Made by a program: the position numbers and the translations under genes
Shown here: positions 25,604-40,100 of the stretch, piece by piece
How positions within the stretch are numbered: position 1 is the first letter of the stretch
Layout of the letters: every line of letters begins with the position of its first letter
Notes under the pieces: generated by a model
Databases searched by the model: none
Told to the model about the DNA's origin: nothing
Seen by the model: only the letters and a program-made list of their open reading frames with translations
Source of the DNA: Syngnathus acus
Lineage: Eukaryota > Chordata > Actinopteri > Syngnathiformes > Syngnathidae
DNA length: 64,000 bases
Assembly: GCF_901709675.1 (NCBI RefSeq)
Contig: NC_051105.1
Coordinates: 8,242,104 to 8,306,103, forward strand
Reading direction: 5' to 3'

Positions 25604-28600
25604 CGCGATTAAAGTGTAGTGTCAGTGTGAAACCACGTTCAGACTACCTTGCAGGGGATGAATGATCGGAAGGGAGGTGGTGACAGGGAAAGGTGTGGCC
25701 CTGACTATATTTCAGCAGAGGACGGAATTAGAGAGGTTGCCTGGGATGCAATCCAAGAAGGAAAGGATGTTGATAAATGAAAAGGATGATTTATAGATGG
25801 TGCAAATAGAAGAACTACTATAACTTTCTCAAAATGTCAAGATAATGATTTGAATGTGAGATATTTGGAGATGCTTTTCATTTTAGTGTTAGCTAAATGC
25901 TACTAAAGTACTAATTATAACCTATTTGCTTCTTTTGAATAGTTACAAGAAGTATCTGAACTGTCCACCACTTTCTCCCAAATCTATACAAACTGATACA
26001 AATTGATTTAAAGCATGTTAACTCTACAACTTGGTTTCTAAATTGTGTTTTACAAAGGAGTTAGCTTGTACAAGCTAGCTAGTGTTATCTGTGACTATAC
26101 CACTTAAACTGGATTCAGGCTGACTTTGGGCTATTCTTTCTACTCCGAAGTGGGCCCGCTAATTGGTCGATATTGCGGGACCATGGTACCACCAGAGATC
26201 CAGTCATCGACTGGGATTCTCTCCCTTTCCTTTCACACCGACATGGCTGTGGCAAAAGACGGCTTCTCAGCGCGCTACAACATGACGCACAAGGAAGTCA
26301 GTGAAAGTAAGTTGATGATGATTTTGGTTATTGTTAGCCATTAGATTTGCATACTAAATATCTGCTTTTCGCACAGCGTTTCATTGCAGTAATGCTTTCG
26401 GCATGGAATCTGGAAAGATCACCGATGAGCAGATCACAGCATCGTCAAGTTTTTACGACGACAACTGGCTGCCGCATCAGGCCAGACTCAACTATAACGA
26501 CAATGCCTGGACGCCCAATGAGGACAGCAATAGAGAGTACATACAGGTAATGTACTGATTCCGAAAAGTTACAATGGCACAAGTCCAGCCATATTCCCCA
26601 ATTGCAGAATCCCACCCCTATCAAAATGGAAATCTCAACTGAAAAGAGATTGCACTGTTATTTTAGCAGCATACATTTGTCCTTGTGCTAGCAGGTCACA
26701 CCTAATATCTCTTCTATTGCTATAGTTATATCAGCAGGACGGACAGAGCGAGAGTGGGTGGTGGGCTGTTATTAAGGTTTAGCAGCTCCATGCCTCAGTA
26801 AGGCATTGTTTACTGTGTTCCATCACAGTGCCAACTTTGTGCCAGCCACTTGCCAAGCCTGAGTTATGAGCATGTCTGGTTCATGGGAGGGGAAAAGAGT
26901 GTGAGGTTCACGCACCGCTTAGACAGAAATGGATTCGGCGCAGCCAAGAAGGCCCTCCTTCGTGACACCCCTTCCGTAAACAATAGATTATCTTGTTGGG
27001 TGTCACCTTCCCTCAGCCTCCCAAGTCGACTTTATGTTGGATGATTTACAAGATCTTTATTCATTGCTAAAGCAATTTCAGCGACATTCCCCTTTTTGAT
27101 ATCCACGCAAGCTAGCGCGAGGGTATTGTTTGTCTTTTGTATTTAAAAGAAAGAAAAATGAAAACCCAGCAGATAAGGATATTAAAATTTGGAAGTCATT
27201 CAACTTCCAAGGCCCAATGAGCAATGTATTTGTTTGTCCCGATTTTTGTTGTTGTTGTTATTGGTTTGTTTTCTATCTACACTTGTACAGGAATGGTATC
27301 TCCAATTTAGGCAATTAAATGGCTGTATAGTTTTTTTGACAGAGAAAATCCCAAGGAGATCCGTGCAGCCGTGCATCTTGAATTAATTGATTTCTGACAA
27401 ACTAGTGGAGCGTGGCTGCTCTTAAATAACAAAGAAATGAATAAGCAAATCACAAACATTCGCTCACCATATCCCCTGATTAAAGTTTCACAACAACAAA
27501 CCTATTCATGCATGCGCGCCTTAGGCTGCCTGTAGTCTCATTTCAATGGACGAACTTCTTTACATCGTTAAATTTTATATAGGAACTAAAGAGACCCAAG
27601 AAGCAGATTTAAATATTTGCTCTCTGCTGCCAATTCATGAGCTTGTCTGTCTTAATGGATAAGACCTTTACTTTTATTACGGCCGTATCAAAACAATAAT
27701 AGATGTGAACTACAAGTAATAGCTTTGCAGTAGCAAATGTCACGACTCCACCCTTTTACATGAAACTCAGGAAAGGACTGCAGCCAAGAAGTAGCATGAG
27801 CTCAAGGTCCCATTAGTCTGCCTTTCCTTCCCGTCTTACTGCCCAAGGAGAAAACTCTTTACTGCTCATCTTGCTTTGTCAGAAACGCAAACACAATGTC
27901 AATGCTGGACATTACTGCTCTTTCCATGTGTTGAGTGGATGTTACTGATTCATTCATTGGACTCTAATGGTTTGTGACAGTTGGCTGGAAATGTAACTTT
28001 TACTGGAGGCCACCTCCGGTCTTGTCCTTCTGTCTGTCTCCGCCGCTGACCACTCGTGTTGTTCTGAGGCCGCTGCGTTCCACAGAGAGCCTCAGCTGTT
28101 TCCCCGTGTTAACACCCAGCCGTGTGTAGCCGCGTGGGTTTGTGTCCCGCTGTGTCGGTGTGTACGCGAGTGGCCAAACGGCTCCTGTCTTGACAAGCAG
28201 CTGTCATAAATGCCGCCATGCCTGTCCTGTATACTTGAATCTTGCACCTTATGTGTGTGTGGAAAGTGACCAGGAAAAAAAAACCACACACAAATTTGCT
28301 GACTTCAATAAGCAGTGTGAAAGGAGCTTCATAACCTTCTGCTCTAATCGATTGTTATTCTCTTGCTCTCGCATTGTGGTCCAGTGTGCGGCTCGGTGCA
28401 GATTGATGATGTGAGTGCCGGTGGCTGCGTTATTCCAACACTTGTGTGATTGATGAGGGAAGCTTCACTTAGCATCCGTCTCTTGCTCTTATTTGGTCTT
28501 CACCTCCTTCGCTTTCTCTTCCTGCCTCTCCCTCAGTCCTCACCTCTTCTCACCCCCTCTTATGTGTTCTTCTCCTCAGCTCAGGACTATCGATTAGGTG

Positions 28601-31600
28601 TCTTGGTGGATCTCTGTCTCGGCCTAAGTGAGCAAGTGTGTGTATGTGTGTGTGGTGGGTGTAGTCTAAAACACCTGTCTTCCTGACAGGTAACAAACGC
28701 AGCATTTTGCCTCCCCTGGTGAGGCGTCTTGTACGCCGGTGGGCCGCATAATATACACATCACACGTTCTGACTGCGCTTATTCTTCCAACATCTCTTGT
28801 GTTGTTGTTTGTCGTGTTATGATTACCCTAATATACATATAAATGTGTATAGAAGGTTAATGAAAACTGTATAAAATAGTTTAGCAAGGTGATTGAGAGT
28901 TATTTTGAGGCTTTACTTGTGAAACCAAGCTAGCCAATCCTAGCTGCAGCTCATACATAAAGTGTTTGGACAAAGAGCGGACGCAAGGTCAAAAATGCAG
29001 TTCGGGAAAAACGCCACATAAATTAACAACGCAGGGCCCGCAAGCAGCATAGCATTCACAATCAGGCTCGAGAGGTGATTATATAGCTATTGTATGGCAG
29101 GAAATTAAAATGAGCCCCTGGTCATCACTATTGATCTGCCCAAGGAGAGGAGGGGGAAAGGCAGAAAGGGAGATGAGGAGCATAAAGTAGAATGAGGAAG
29201 GTGAGAAATGGTTGCTGAATAGTTGATGTCTGTATTTGCATGTTTATGTCTGTCTTCAGGCAGTTTTAACACTTGAAGTCATTAATTGCAAAGGCCCGTT
29301 GACAGATTAAGGATTCCGAGTCACAGAGTTGAATTTCAATTAGGTTAAATATAGATTGGAGCAGATGAAGCCGCAAGACTTTTTAATGTTCACTTCACCT
29401 TTCTTTCGATGAGGCCAAGTTTTATCGGGCCATGTTTTCATTTATTTGTTTGTTTGTGTGCAACCTCTTGTCAGATTTCTAAATGTACTGCGGGTCTGTT
29501 TATTATAATGGGTAGTTTGTCTTCCACTGATGTTCACCGTTATAAATTTTGTTGAACATTAACATAAATGTGCCGCGTATGTAAGTTGTAATGTCAAACC
29601 GGGTTTAATGTGGAAAATTCCACCTTCTCATCTGTGTAAAATCTTCTGCCGGCAGATTGTAATTTGTCATAGTCAGTAATGCAATAGCCTGATGCAAATG
29701 TCTTTTTTTTTTGTTTTTTTCTGTCCGATATATGCTAACAGGTGGACCTCTACACACTGAAAGTGATCACAGGCATCGCCATGCAGGGCGCCATTTCCAA
29801 GGAGACGCAAAAGTCATACTACGTGACCACTTTCAAACTGGAGGTCAGCACCAATGGCGAGGACTGGATGGTTTACAGACACGGCAAGAATCATAAGGTA
29901 AGGTCACAGCCCACCCACCAGCACTCGGAAAAAAAAAGCAACTACAAATAGTGTGGATGATCTTGGGTGACACGCAGGCTATGATATGGGCATGTGCGCT
30001 AATGGGTGAAAGGAAATATGAGATGGAATATTCAGCCGCAAGCCAGAAAATCCAACCTGTCTGTCTGCGATTACAGCCGTCGTCATTCATTTGGCTTAAT
30101 TTAGGTTTTAAATTTTTATTTTTTTTTTACGAGCAAGCACACGTCTCCAAACTTCTAATGATACCTTACATCATTGCGTACTGTGACCACACGGTACAAT
30201 CTGCTTTTCCCATCACATCTGGTTACTGTTACTGACTTGTAAAAAAAAAAAAGAAAAAAAAGTTCAAATTATCGTCAGCCAAAAAGAAAGCTCTCCGCTT
30301 CTTTCTCCAAGGTGTTAAAGCATTTGAGTTAGACTACAGTCTAGGGATGCTGTGAAGAACACAAGCAGATGCAGATCTTAAACTCAGTGCCACCGCCGTT
30401 AAATGGAAAAAGCATTCCTACGCCTGTCCAGCGGTTGTGGCTGTTTTTACCATCACAGACGTTCTTCTCATGCTAGCGGTCCACACGTTGTGTCCTGCGG
30501 TCTAACACCATGTCTAACGCTCGGCTGTAAACCCTTCAGGGACACTCAGGCAAAGCCGCTCGCTCACAGGAACAAACTCTTAAGGGAGGAAACAAGAGAA
30601 ACCATGAGAGCATGTTTGATTTTTTTTTTTTGGGTGAGTTGCAGAGCCGAAAATGTTTATTTCAGCCAGGGAATTGATGAAGACTATTTTCCCTTTACTT
30701 CTTTTTAATGTTGCTTAAAAAATAGCAAAAGAGAAAAATCCTCATATTGAGGGATTTTAATGAGGCTTCGCAGAGTGAATTTTTCATAGATGAAGCATGC
30801 GGGTGAGTCAACTTCTAAATGGAAAGAAGCAAGTTTGATGATGATGTTTTGTGGTTGGTTGCGGCACCCATAATCCTGCTTGATTCCGCCATAACCATGG
30901 AAAGCTGTTTCACAGCTGAATGCTGACAGCGACACAGATGGGGTGAGCGTGTGTTACTCATGTTTTGCCCGAGTTAAGTCTTTTGGAGGGGGGTGGGGGG
31001 GCTTACATGGTGATAATATCCAGCCCTTGTCTTGTACATACACGCTGACAAACAGACCCGAACGCTTATTGCATCCTTCGACTCGTCAGGGGACATTTTT
31101 TGGTTGATAATGGTGTTTCGGGAAAAAAAAGCGTGAGGGACTCGGAGTCTAAAGACTGAAAACGGATCTCAAAATTCTTTTGTTGATAGTACACAGAATG
31201 GCGGACAAGCGATTTTGGCATGTGCAAGGACACCACAACTAAAACAAAAATGGCCGACCAGTGCCAAGTTTTAATTGAGACTCTTAGATCTAATTCAGCG
31301 TTCCTTTCCTATGACATATTGGCATATTTTTAACAGTTGTGGTTTAGTCAAGGATTGTTTTGAAACGTTCCAAAATGTGAAGACAAAAAAAAAGATTTCT
31401 TGGCCATTGTCATTTAAATGTTTCGCTCAGGGTCATTGCATACTTCTTTTATTTGTTCGATTCTACTGTTCCCACCGGTTTTAATGGTTCAGTCTTACTG
31501 ATGAAGTCATAAAAGATGAAGCAAGACTTTTGGACCAGGCTAACAAGAGAGAACCCGCTGACAATTTATCTGTTGATGAAATCTTTGTATCAGCCGGCGC

Positions 31601-34147
31601 CCGATGGCTCCTCTTGGCTGACATACCTCACGTGGCGAAGCAAACAGCATTCTAAATGGCCAATGCGCCTAGAATCCATAAATCATTAAACAGCAGTGGT
31701 CAAAAAAAAAAAATCTATTCCTAAAGTCTGGCTCCCATTACAACACACTCAGATGGAAGCATTTAGTTCAAGAATGTACCTTTTATATGAATGACAGATG
31801 AGAAAATAAGTGTTTTGCTACATGCCTGAGAGATTCAAGTTCCTAATAATGTGACCACATACCAGACGTTCTCATTCATTCACTCCTATCATTTTCTCCA
31901 TCCATCAGGGCCTCACTTTTGCCCACTCATGCACGCCCTTCAAATCTTCATTTGCATTACCCCCCCTTTCTTGTCCACTTCTGCGCTTTTCCATTACCTT
32001 AACTCTGCTAATAGACAATAGGGCAACTTTATGCCGCTCGAATAAATGCCGGCGCGTTAATCTCGGTGAATTGTTGCGTTTTATGGGCAAGAGGCATAAA
32101 AGAAGGTCAACCTATTATGAACATTAGCTGATTCTGCTCTTACTAAGAAGCACTTATCCCAATTGCAATTGTTTATTACAGGCGTAGGAATAAAATCACA
32201 TAAGCATATCCAAAGACGAATGAATGTTAACATCTGGGAGAGAGCCCATAGGGGAGCCGCAACTGTCAACATGCAAACGTGATTTGTGTGATCGGTAAAT
32301 GGATTTGATAATGTCATTCGAGGTCTAATGTGAGCCAGATGAGACATATGGAAAATAGTGGGACTTATAGGAGAACGTAAGAGCGGCGCAAACAAAAAGG
32401 GTGGACAGAGCTCACGTAGTGGCTCGGAAACCCCGGGGTAGAAAGTTTCCTGGGAACAAGTGAGTGAAGGAAAGCGGCAGAAGGCTGGAGAGAAGTACAC
32501 AAGTGTGGGGGGGGGGGCAAAATGAGGTTGGAATGGATGGATGGGAGTGCAAACGGCGCCAGGGAGCAGAAGGGGAATAATGAGAATAGCAGACGAGGGT
32601 GTTGCCTGCACAGATGTCTCTAGATAGATCCGCTGGCCGGCATGGAGGTGAAGAGAGGGGGAAGAAAATAAAAGGACAAGTGCGAGTACAAGGAGAGGAA
32701 AGGCTGAGAGTTGAGGAGAAATCAAAACAGGAGGCTGAGGTCAAAACAGGCGTGATAAATGAAGACGCTCTGTGAGGAAATGGAAAGGAAAAGGACAAAT
32801 GGGGAAATTATCAGGTAGTCACGTATCAGAAAACCAAACACACACACGGGAAGACTGACCCGCCCCACAATGCACGCGTGTGTGAAGAGATGCGAGAGGA
32901 CGGAAGATGTTTTACTATTTTATAACTGTCCACACACATACTCACAAAAGACGCACATCATAGACTTTTGAATAATTCAGCGCGTCTGCACCGGTCCTTG
33001 CCGGCTGACTGAAGGAGGACCCGCGGGCTCACCGCGTCACACACGCATACACACCAGCCGACACACCTGTTCTCTAGTTAGGTCCGCTGGTTGTATTCCT
33101 ACTCATGCTCTGCATGGGCGCTAATGTGCTAGGTGACGAGGATCGTCGCCAACCATTTTGAAAGCCACACGTAGAAATTTATTTTCTGGGTCCCTGTTAG
33201 TTGAGAAAAAAAAACTGCATTGTTTACAGACATTTGTAGCAATTTTCTACTTTTGTGTTAACATTGTTTACATAGATGTCAATAATTTGTATTTTAAGTT
33301 GTTCCAATTTAAATTACTGTTACTACCATTGCTAGTATACTTTGTTACGCTAAATCTACCAACACTATTAAATGTGAACCAGTGATTTGAAAAGCCCAAA
33401 ACAGATTGACATGATAGCAGAAAGAAGATCAAATCTGACTGGACCCATAAAAAAAAATCTGACATAAACACTGCAGTCAAGAAAATGCTACAAATAGAAG
33501 AGAATTGACTCTTTGGAATAAACTAATCCAATTTCATGTTGTAAATGTAGGTCAGAGCTCTGATGAAGTTTGTTTAGGTTGGTAGAAAAGGATTTGCGGG
33601 CCTTGAACGGCCACGACGGATATCAATGGCCTTCATGCAGTATATTGACTGTAATTATGATTTTACTACTGTGTTAGCGTGAGACTGAGGTTCATTCCAA
33701 CTCGTGTATAAACTTGGGGTTATATCACTGCCGGAAAGATCTGAACGGAACGATGTTGTGATCCTTGGTATCAGCCAGCCGTGTCTTTTTAACAAGAACC
33801 CATTAACAAACCTTTGCAAAACGCACACAGTCCATTAGCTGATTGCTGCCCAAGCATTTTCGAGATTGTTAACAGTAAATTGAGGCGTTTAAGACCTCGA
33901 GGGGGGCGACTACATATCACCTGACACCTCCTGCGTTGGATGCTCACTTGTGTAGCCAAAACACATTTGTTATGCATAAATAATCATGGTGCGATCATGT
34001 ACTTGTCTTTAGTACTTTTTTTAAGTTTGGTTAGTTTTTATAAGTGTTATAGAGCAGATCTTGCTGTTTTTATTTTATCAAAAATACTTTTGTTTATTTG
34101 AGTTAGTTTGAGTTTTTTAATGTATGTCTTATTTGTAAAGTGCAAGA

Positions 34148-34178
<31 letters not shown>

Positions 34179-37120
34179 CAGGCATTTTCCCAATAATGTA
34201 ATTTCACAGCCAAAGAAATCTCAGGCTTAATCTCACAAATTTAAAATCTATGACAGTTTGGACGGACCAGAGGTCAGAATGCCAATCCAGTATTAAATCT
34301 TGAGGAAGTTCATAACTGCTTTATTAAGCACAAAAAAAAAAATTAACAGCTCAACACAAGGTCACTGTGTTCCATTTGCATAGTAGCCTTCCACTAAAGG
34401 GATTTGCCGTGACTTAGGGCTTGTAAAACAACATTTGTCACAGTGGAAGCCGCTCCACATTTGCAGCTCTGTTTGGTGACCCCGAACAAAGCTCTGTGTG
34501 TATTTGTGTACACGAGCGTACCGAGGAAATGTTTCATCGGCCACCGAGGGAAATCAGAAAGCCACCAGCAGCCCAAAATCCTCAGAGTCGGACTTTATAA
34601 TTATACTTTTGCTACTACAGTGACACACTCACGCACGCTTGTAATTACAATCCCATTACATCTTTTGGGGCCTCTTGGCATTTTTCCATCATTTAAACTG
34701 GTATCCTGGCCATTATGGGGGCACCGGTTCACCGAGTCTTGTAACCTTCCCGTTTGGTCCTGGGTTCAATCCCCCAGTGGGCCCGGTGCCTTGATGGCTC
34801 CCGTGTAATTCAGAGGGCTTCTTTATTTCTTTCCACCCCTGAAGGCTTGTGTTGTTTCATTCTTTGGGACCAGGGAGTAATGATGAATCTGCACACACAA
34901 AACACTCAAAACAAAATGTCTATAAATGAGTACCCAAGTAAGTCGTTACAAGGCCTTTGGCTCGGGTGAACGGCTTTTATTGCGCGCTCGCCGTCTTGTT
35001 TCCGACGCGGCTGTAACGGAAGAGCGAGACGGCGAAGAGAAACAGCTGTAGTGAAACAACGGGAGGTACTTGTAGTCAAGATGAACATGTTATCATGACA
35101 GTGAGACGGAGTGAAGATGTCAAAGTAAAAGCCAGAAATAGGCGGAGAATAGCAAATGAGAAGCCCAGCTGTGTTTTCCTGAACCGAGCCCAACGCAGAT
35201 GACAGCCATAAACGCGTATGACGCTGTCAGACGGAGACAGCAATATTAAGTCGGGATGTCAGATGATGAGAAGAACACTTTTAGAAATGTGAGCCCGCAT
35301 CCAGCGTGTCTTTTATCAGCTGGCGTGTGCGAGTGTGTTTTTGCGTGTGCGCTTGGCAGGGGGTTCGCCTCCGAGGGCACGGACAGTGTGTGTGTTTCTC
35401 TGGAGTGTGTTTAGAAGACAGTTGAGACTGATTGACGCTGTGTGTGAGTGGAAAAAAAATAAGATTGTGTTTTTCTTTTTGTGTGTGTTTAACCAAGAGG
35501 ATGCTTTCTCGCATAGTTACACTCTTGATTTATGACACACAATGTTGCCGTCTTCAAGTTAACCTTTGCACTCAAGTTGCTCCTTGTGAAAACGGAACAT
35601 TATGTACAGTGCGATTCTGTACGTGTTTGTAACGAGAGAGGATTTATTTTTCAAGCTTGTCGTGGTGAGCGGACCACCGTGAACCATAAATACGTGCTGC
35701 CGTGATTAACTGTAGTCTTTATTTTTGCTCCCGTTAATAAAACACACCAGTGAGATGACTTTGTGTATGCAAGGGTTCAACAAACAAGAACATTCAGGGT
35801 TTTTTTTTTTTTTTTTTTACCGCATTAAAAAAATAATCGAGTGAACAAAAATCACTGTGAAGTGCGTTTTTTTTGTGTGTGTTTTTTTAAACCAATATAG
35901 TTTGGAATTGAAAACAATTTTGGGAGAGTAGCATTTAGCAATGCTGTGTGATATTAAAAAAAAAAAACAGGATGCAACTGTTTTAGAGGGAATGCTATTA
36001 TTTTTCCCACATGTGTAATGCGTTAGTCATACATAATAATATTCCCCATATTTACATTTTTTAGAGCTCTTCAAATAAAATAGATTGATTCGAAATGGAG
36101 TCTCAAAATTATGACACACATGATTTATTGAGGGAAGCGCCACAGAGGTGCTTGCAGTACTTTTTTTTTTATGTTTGCTCAAAGACTCGCCGGCATCACT
36201 GGAGCCACAAAAGTTGACATTTGTGTAAATTAAATGAAAATCAAGGCTCAGTCCCAAGAAGTGCGTCAGACAAGGTGATGACTTCTCAGCAGTACCTCTG
36301 CCAAGAAGTTCAAATATGTCTCATCAAGACCTTTGGGGCCTTATGTTACTTTTAGCGGATGAATTTATAAATGTATTATTTGTGCCATTTTGTATCTCCG
36401 TAGGTTTTCCATGCAAATACCGACGCCACAGAGGTGGTTCTCAATCGGATCCCGCAGCCCGTCCTGGCCCGCTTTGTGCGAATCCGACCTCAGACGTGGA
36501 AGAACGGCATCGCGCTGCGCTTCGAGCTTTACGGCTGTCAGATTACTGGTAAGAAAGACGAAGCATCTTTTTCTGGCGAGCTTAACTGAGCTTTTCCGGC
36601 CCATCTCCTCAAGGGGCTCCTGTAAAAACATGCTGGGAGTTTTATAGGGGTGATATACTGGCGTTAACGTTAGGTCACAAGGTGGGTCGGTGCAAGAACA
36701 ACTCCCTAGGAAAACATTTCCTGTGAAAACCATGAGTATCAATCTTTTTTATTCCGCTGCTTTCATATCATCAATTTGCCCGTCCATTCACCCAAAGTTT
36801 ATTTTCATACTTTCCCGCTTGCCGTCATTTATTTCTCTCCTTTTCATAAGCAACACACCCACTCTTTCAAACTCATACCCGCCCTTCTTCCTATCCCTCC
36901 CTATCAGCCCCCTCCCGAGTCAGTCCTAATAGAATAATACTAGATTGTGATGTGTGGGTGATTACATCAGAGAGTAACGGGCTCTCGGCTTTCATCTGCA
37001 GCCCTGGCAAACAAACGGGATTTCAACCAGCATAATCAGCTCAATACTATAAATAGATAAAACTTAATTAGAGAGTCTGTGTTTGTGTGTTTTACAAATG
37101 GTAAAGGGGCAGGTTTCAAT

Positions 37121-37158
<38 letters not shown>

Positions 37159-40100
37159 CTTTCACTGTATCATTATTAGGTTAGGTCGTCTCGCTGCTGC
37201 CATTGTAGTGGCCATTGAGAGCGACAGATAAGCTCTTATCTAGGGGGGGGGGTTATTTCGCCACCCGCACAAGCTGTAATCACACTCGAACAATATGATA
37301 CTGCTTGCATGTGCGCGTGTTGTCTTATTCCAGTACCTGAACTTGTAATGCGTCCCCCTGCTTTAGTCATTACACTTGACTGAGGCCATGAAAAGGGGGC
37401 CCACTCATCACTCCCAAAAAGAAAGAATGAAAAGGAGGAAAAAAACTGCAGCCAAGCAACATTAGATGTACCGTGCTTGAATTATTTTAATATTTTCGAT
37501 CCAGGTAGTCCCTTCTTGCCCCGCCCACGGTGCTGGCAGTCTTTGGTGTGAATTATCTCCAATCCATCAAGTGTCTGACTAAATCATTCATTTTATGAGA
37601 AAAAGCTGTTATGCAAAATCATTTGAGGGCGGACTAAGCTCACCAAAAGTTGGAATATATCGTTTTAATGAGCACAGCAAATGTCTTATAGCAAAGCAGC
37701 AATGCAGTATCTTTTGTTTGATGCCGACATATTGACAAACATGCACACAGCCTATCACAGTGCACATGGGGACGCGATAATGCCCTATGCAGGCCTATAA
37801 AGGCGCACATAAAGCAGTCAAATAGTGACATGCCATTAACTTAAATCACACTTTTATGTCTCTCGCTCTCCTTTTTTCTCACTTTCTTTCCATCCCGTCT
37901 CCATGGCGCTGCTCACTTTTTCTTCCCGCTCATGCGCTGTGTCCTATCTATCGCCTCCACTCTCAGCCTCTGCACCCGCTCTCGTATTTTTCCTTTGCCC
38001 TCTCTCATTTTCTCGCCACATCTCTGCTCTTAAATCTTCGCCCGTTACAGCCTCATCCAAGCGCCCCCCCTGACACCCCCTCCCCCCTCGCTCCGTCTTT
38101 AATCTCGTTTTATGTCGGCCCCTGCAGCATCTATCAGTCATTTGTTTATAGCACCCTTATCACTCTGCTTGCTGGTTTTCATGTGCTTGTTTGGAGACAT
38201 GGTGGCGTGTCTGCAACTGTGTCCGTTTTGTGGATCAGTTCACCTTGTCACTGGGACCTCCATGTATGGTGGAAATTAAAAAAAAAAAAAAAGTCTACAC
38301 ACCTCTATCAAAAAGGCCAGGTTTTAGTGGTATTAACAAAAATAAGAGCAAGATAAATAAATAAAGATGCTTTTGATTGAACCCAAATGATGTTCGGATG
38401 TTTTAGGAGGCTTTTCCAATACTTATTTGTTTATTTTAAAAATTTCCCAAACACATATAGGTCCAATTCAAGATTGAAATGTTTGGCCATAATTCACTCA
38501 CATTTAAGGTGAGTTCTATCGATATATAGGAGGGTGTGCACACATTTCGGTTGTTTATTTTTAACTCCACTTCTCAAAAAGAATAGAGTTGTACGGGTTA
38601 CAACTTAAATTAATACTCGGGAAAGTTTTCAAATTGTCATAAAAACAATTTAAACTGGGATGTGTACTGTATACTTTTTAGATCTATTTTTTGTCTTTTT
38701 TTAAATCATGCATTCGCTGGCTATTTCTGTCATCTCCGGAGATCACATTCTCATTTGGTCTAATTGTGAGCTGCAGCTGCTCCAACAAATGAAAGAGTAA
38801 AAAAAAAACAACTTTGAAAATAAACAATATGTTAATTGAATTTTCTCCTTTGGTTTGCATTGCCCTATAGAGGGAGCTTAACCACTGCGTCGCTCGCCGT
38901 TGTTGTTTATTGTCAATTCATTATTTACTGCGGCGAGGTGCGGTTGCAAAACATCACAGCATTAAACATTCATCTCCACCAAGACCCGAAGAATGTCACC
39001 ATCAATCATCGTCAGCCTTCACTGTCAATATCCTCCCTCTTTCTATCCTTCTCTTCTTCTCATTCCTTCTCTCCCATCCCTCTTTTGACTTCTAATTTTC
39101 TTTTCGCATTTGCTTCCCGTTAAATTTGTTTGACCTTTTTGGCTTTATTTTTTTCCTTCACGTTCCTTGTCCTTAAGCTCCTCTGTTAATTTCTCTCCTC
39201 CTTCTCATCCTTTCTTCCATACATTATTCAATCACCGCCTTCATTTAAAACAAAGTTCAATTTTTTGGCACTCTTCCTTTTTTGTTTTCATTAATATTTA
39301 TGAATGTAAGGTTCGGATTCTCGTTTGGCTCAAACACATTTGTCAGTCTAATAAATCACATGGCTTTGATCGCGCCACAGTTTTTATTTTGTTCTTCCAT
39401 TTGGGATTCAATGCGCCGCAAAAGACTCTCGTGGCTCGGCTGAAGTTTTGCATCGACTTTGTAGCGGCATGAAGGCAAAATGCTCTGACGGTTTGATGGA
39501 AAGCCTTTCAGAGGAGCCGCAAAGTGGAACATTAGTTTAAAAAGAAAAATCACTCTAGAATTTTCCCTCCGAGATCAAGCCTGCGCCCATCTGTCAGCTC
39601 TATCGATACCTCCTGGCCCTTAGAAGGCTGGGCGGCGCTGGATCCCATCCAAGCTGACATTGGATGCGATACCGACTTCATCCAGAACATTTTGTTACTC
39701 ATTATAGGAGAACAAAGCCAATAAAGATCAAAACCAACCCGAGTTGAATTAGAAAAGGAAATAATATGCACCCAAGCCTTTCCGTTGGGGAAAAAGCAAA
39801 ATTGCATTTCCCAACAGGTAGTGAAGTACCAACTATGTAGTCAGTCTGAATGATCACATATGACCAGTAAATATGACATTAATTGAGATCTCACCTCCTC
39901 CAATCAGACGCTCCCTGCTCAGAGCTGCAAGGCATGTTGTCTGGACTGCTGGCGGACTCGCAAATCTCGGCGTCCTCCATGAGGGATATCCATGGCTCCA
40001 TGGGCGCAGCCAGGCTGGTGGCCAGTCGCTCAGGATGGTTTCCCAACCCGACGCAGCCCATCGCTGGAGAGGAGTGGCTGCAGGTACTTTGATGTCTTCA

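Larger units (their letters stand above)
24022..26150 (+). other. nrp2: nrp2 intron 4 (2.1 kb)
   Basis: It begins with a LINE/SINE-like tail, followed by a purine-rich region (about 24400-25010) and a long CA repeat (25519-25601). The purine bias creates long spurious open frames on the minus strand. Confidence 0.8.
29898..36403 (+). other. nrp2: nrp2 intron 7 (6.5 kb)
   Basis: It holds a purine-rich region (about 32340-32800), a TA repeat (about 34158-34178), a possible SINE-like B-box fragment (about 34715-34800) and a 19-T run (35800-35818). No exon was seen. Confidence 0.78.
36549..39907 (+). other. nrp2: nrp2 intron 8 (3.4 kb)
   Basis: It contains a TG repeat (37123-37156), pyrimidine-rich stretches (about 37850-38110 and 39000-39260) and a probable 'GTCTACACACC' element (about 38283-38550). 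No exon was seen. Confidence 0.78.

Noticed and set aside
32081-32725. 214-codon open frame on the minus strand in intron 7
   Set aside because: The + strand here is purine-rich, which removes stop codons from the opposite strand. The product is Ser/Pro/Leu low complexity with no domain, and the frame lies within an intron.
34715-34800. Possible tRNA gene (good B box)
   Set aside because: No acceptor stem, A box or cloverleaf can be drawn. Kept only as a weak SINE-like fragment.
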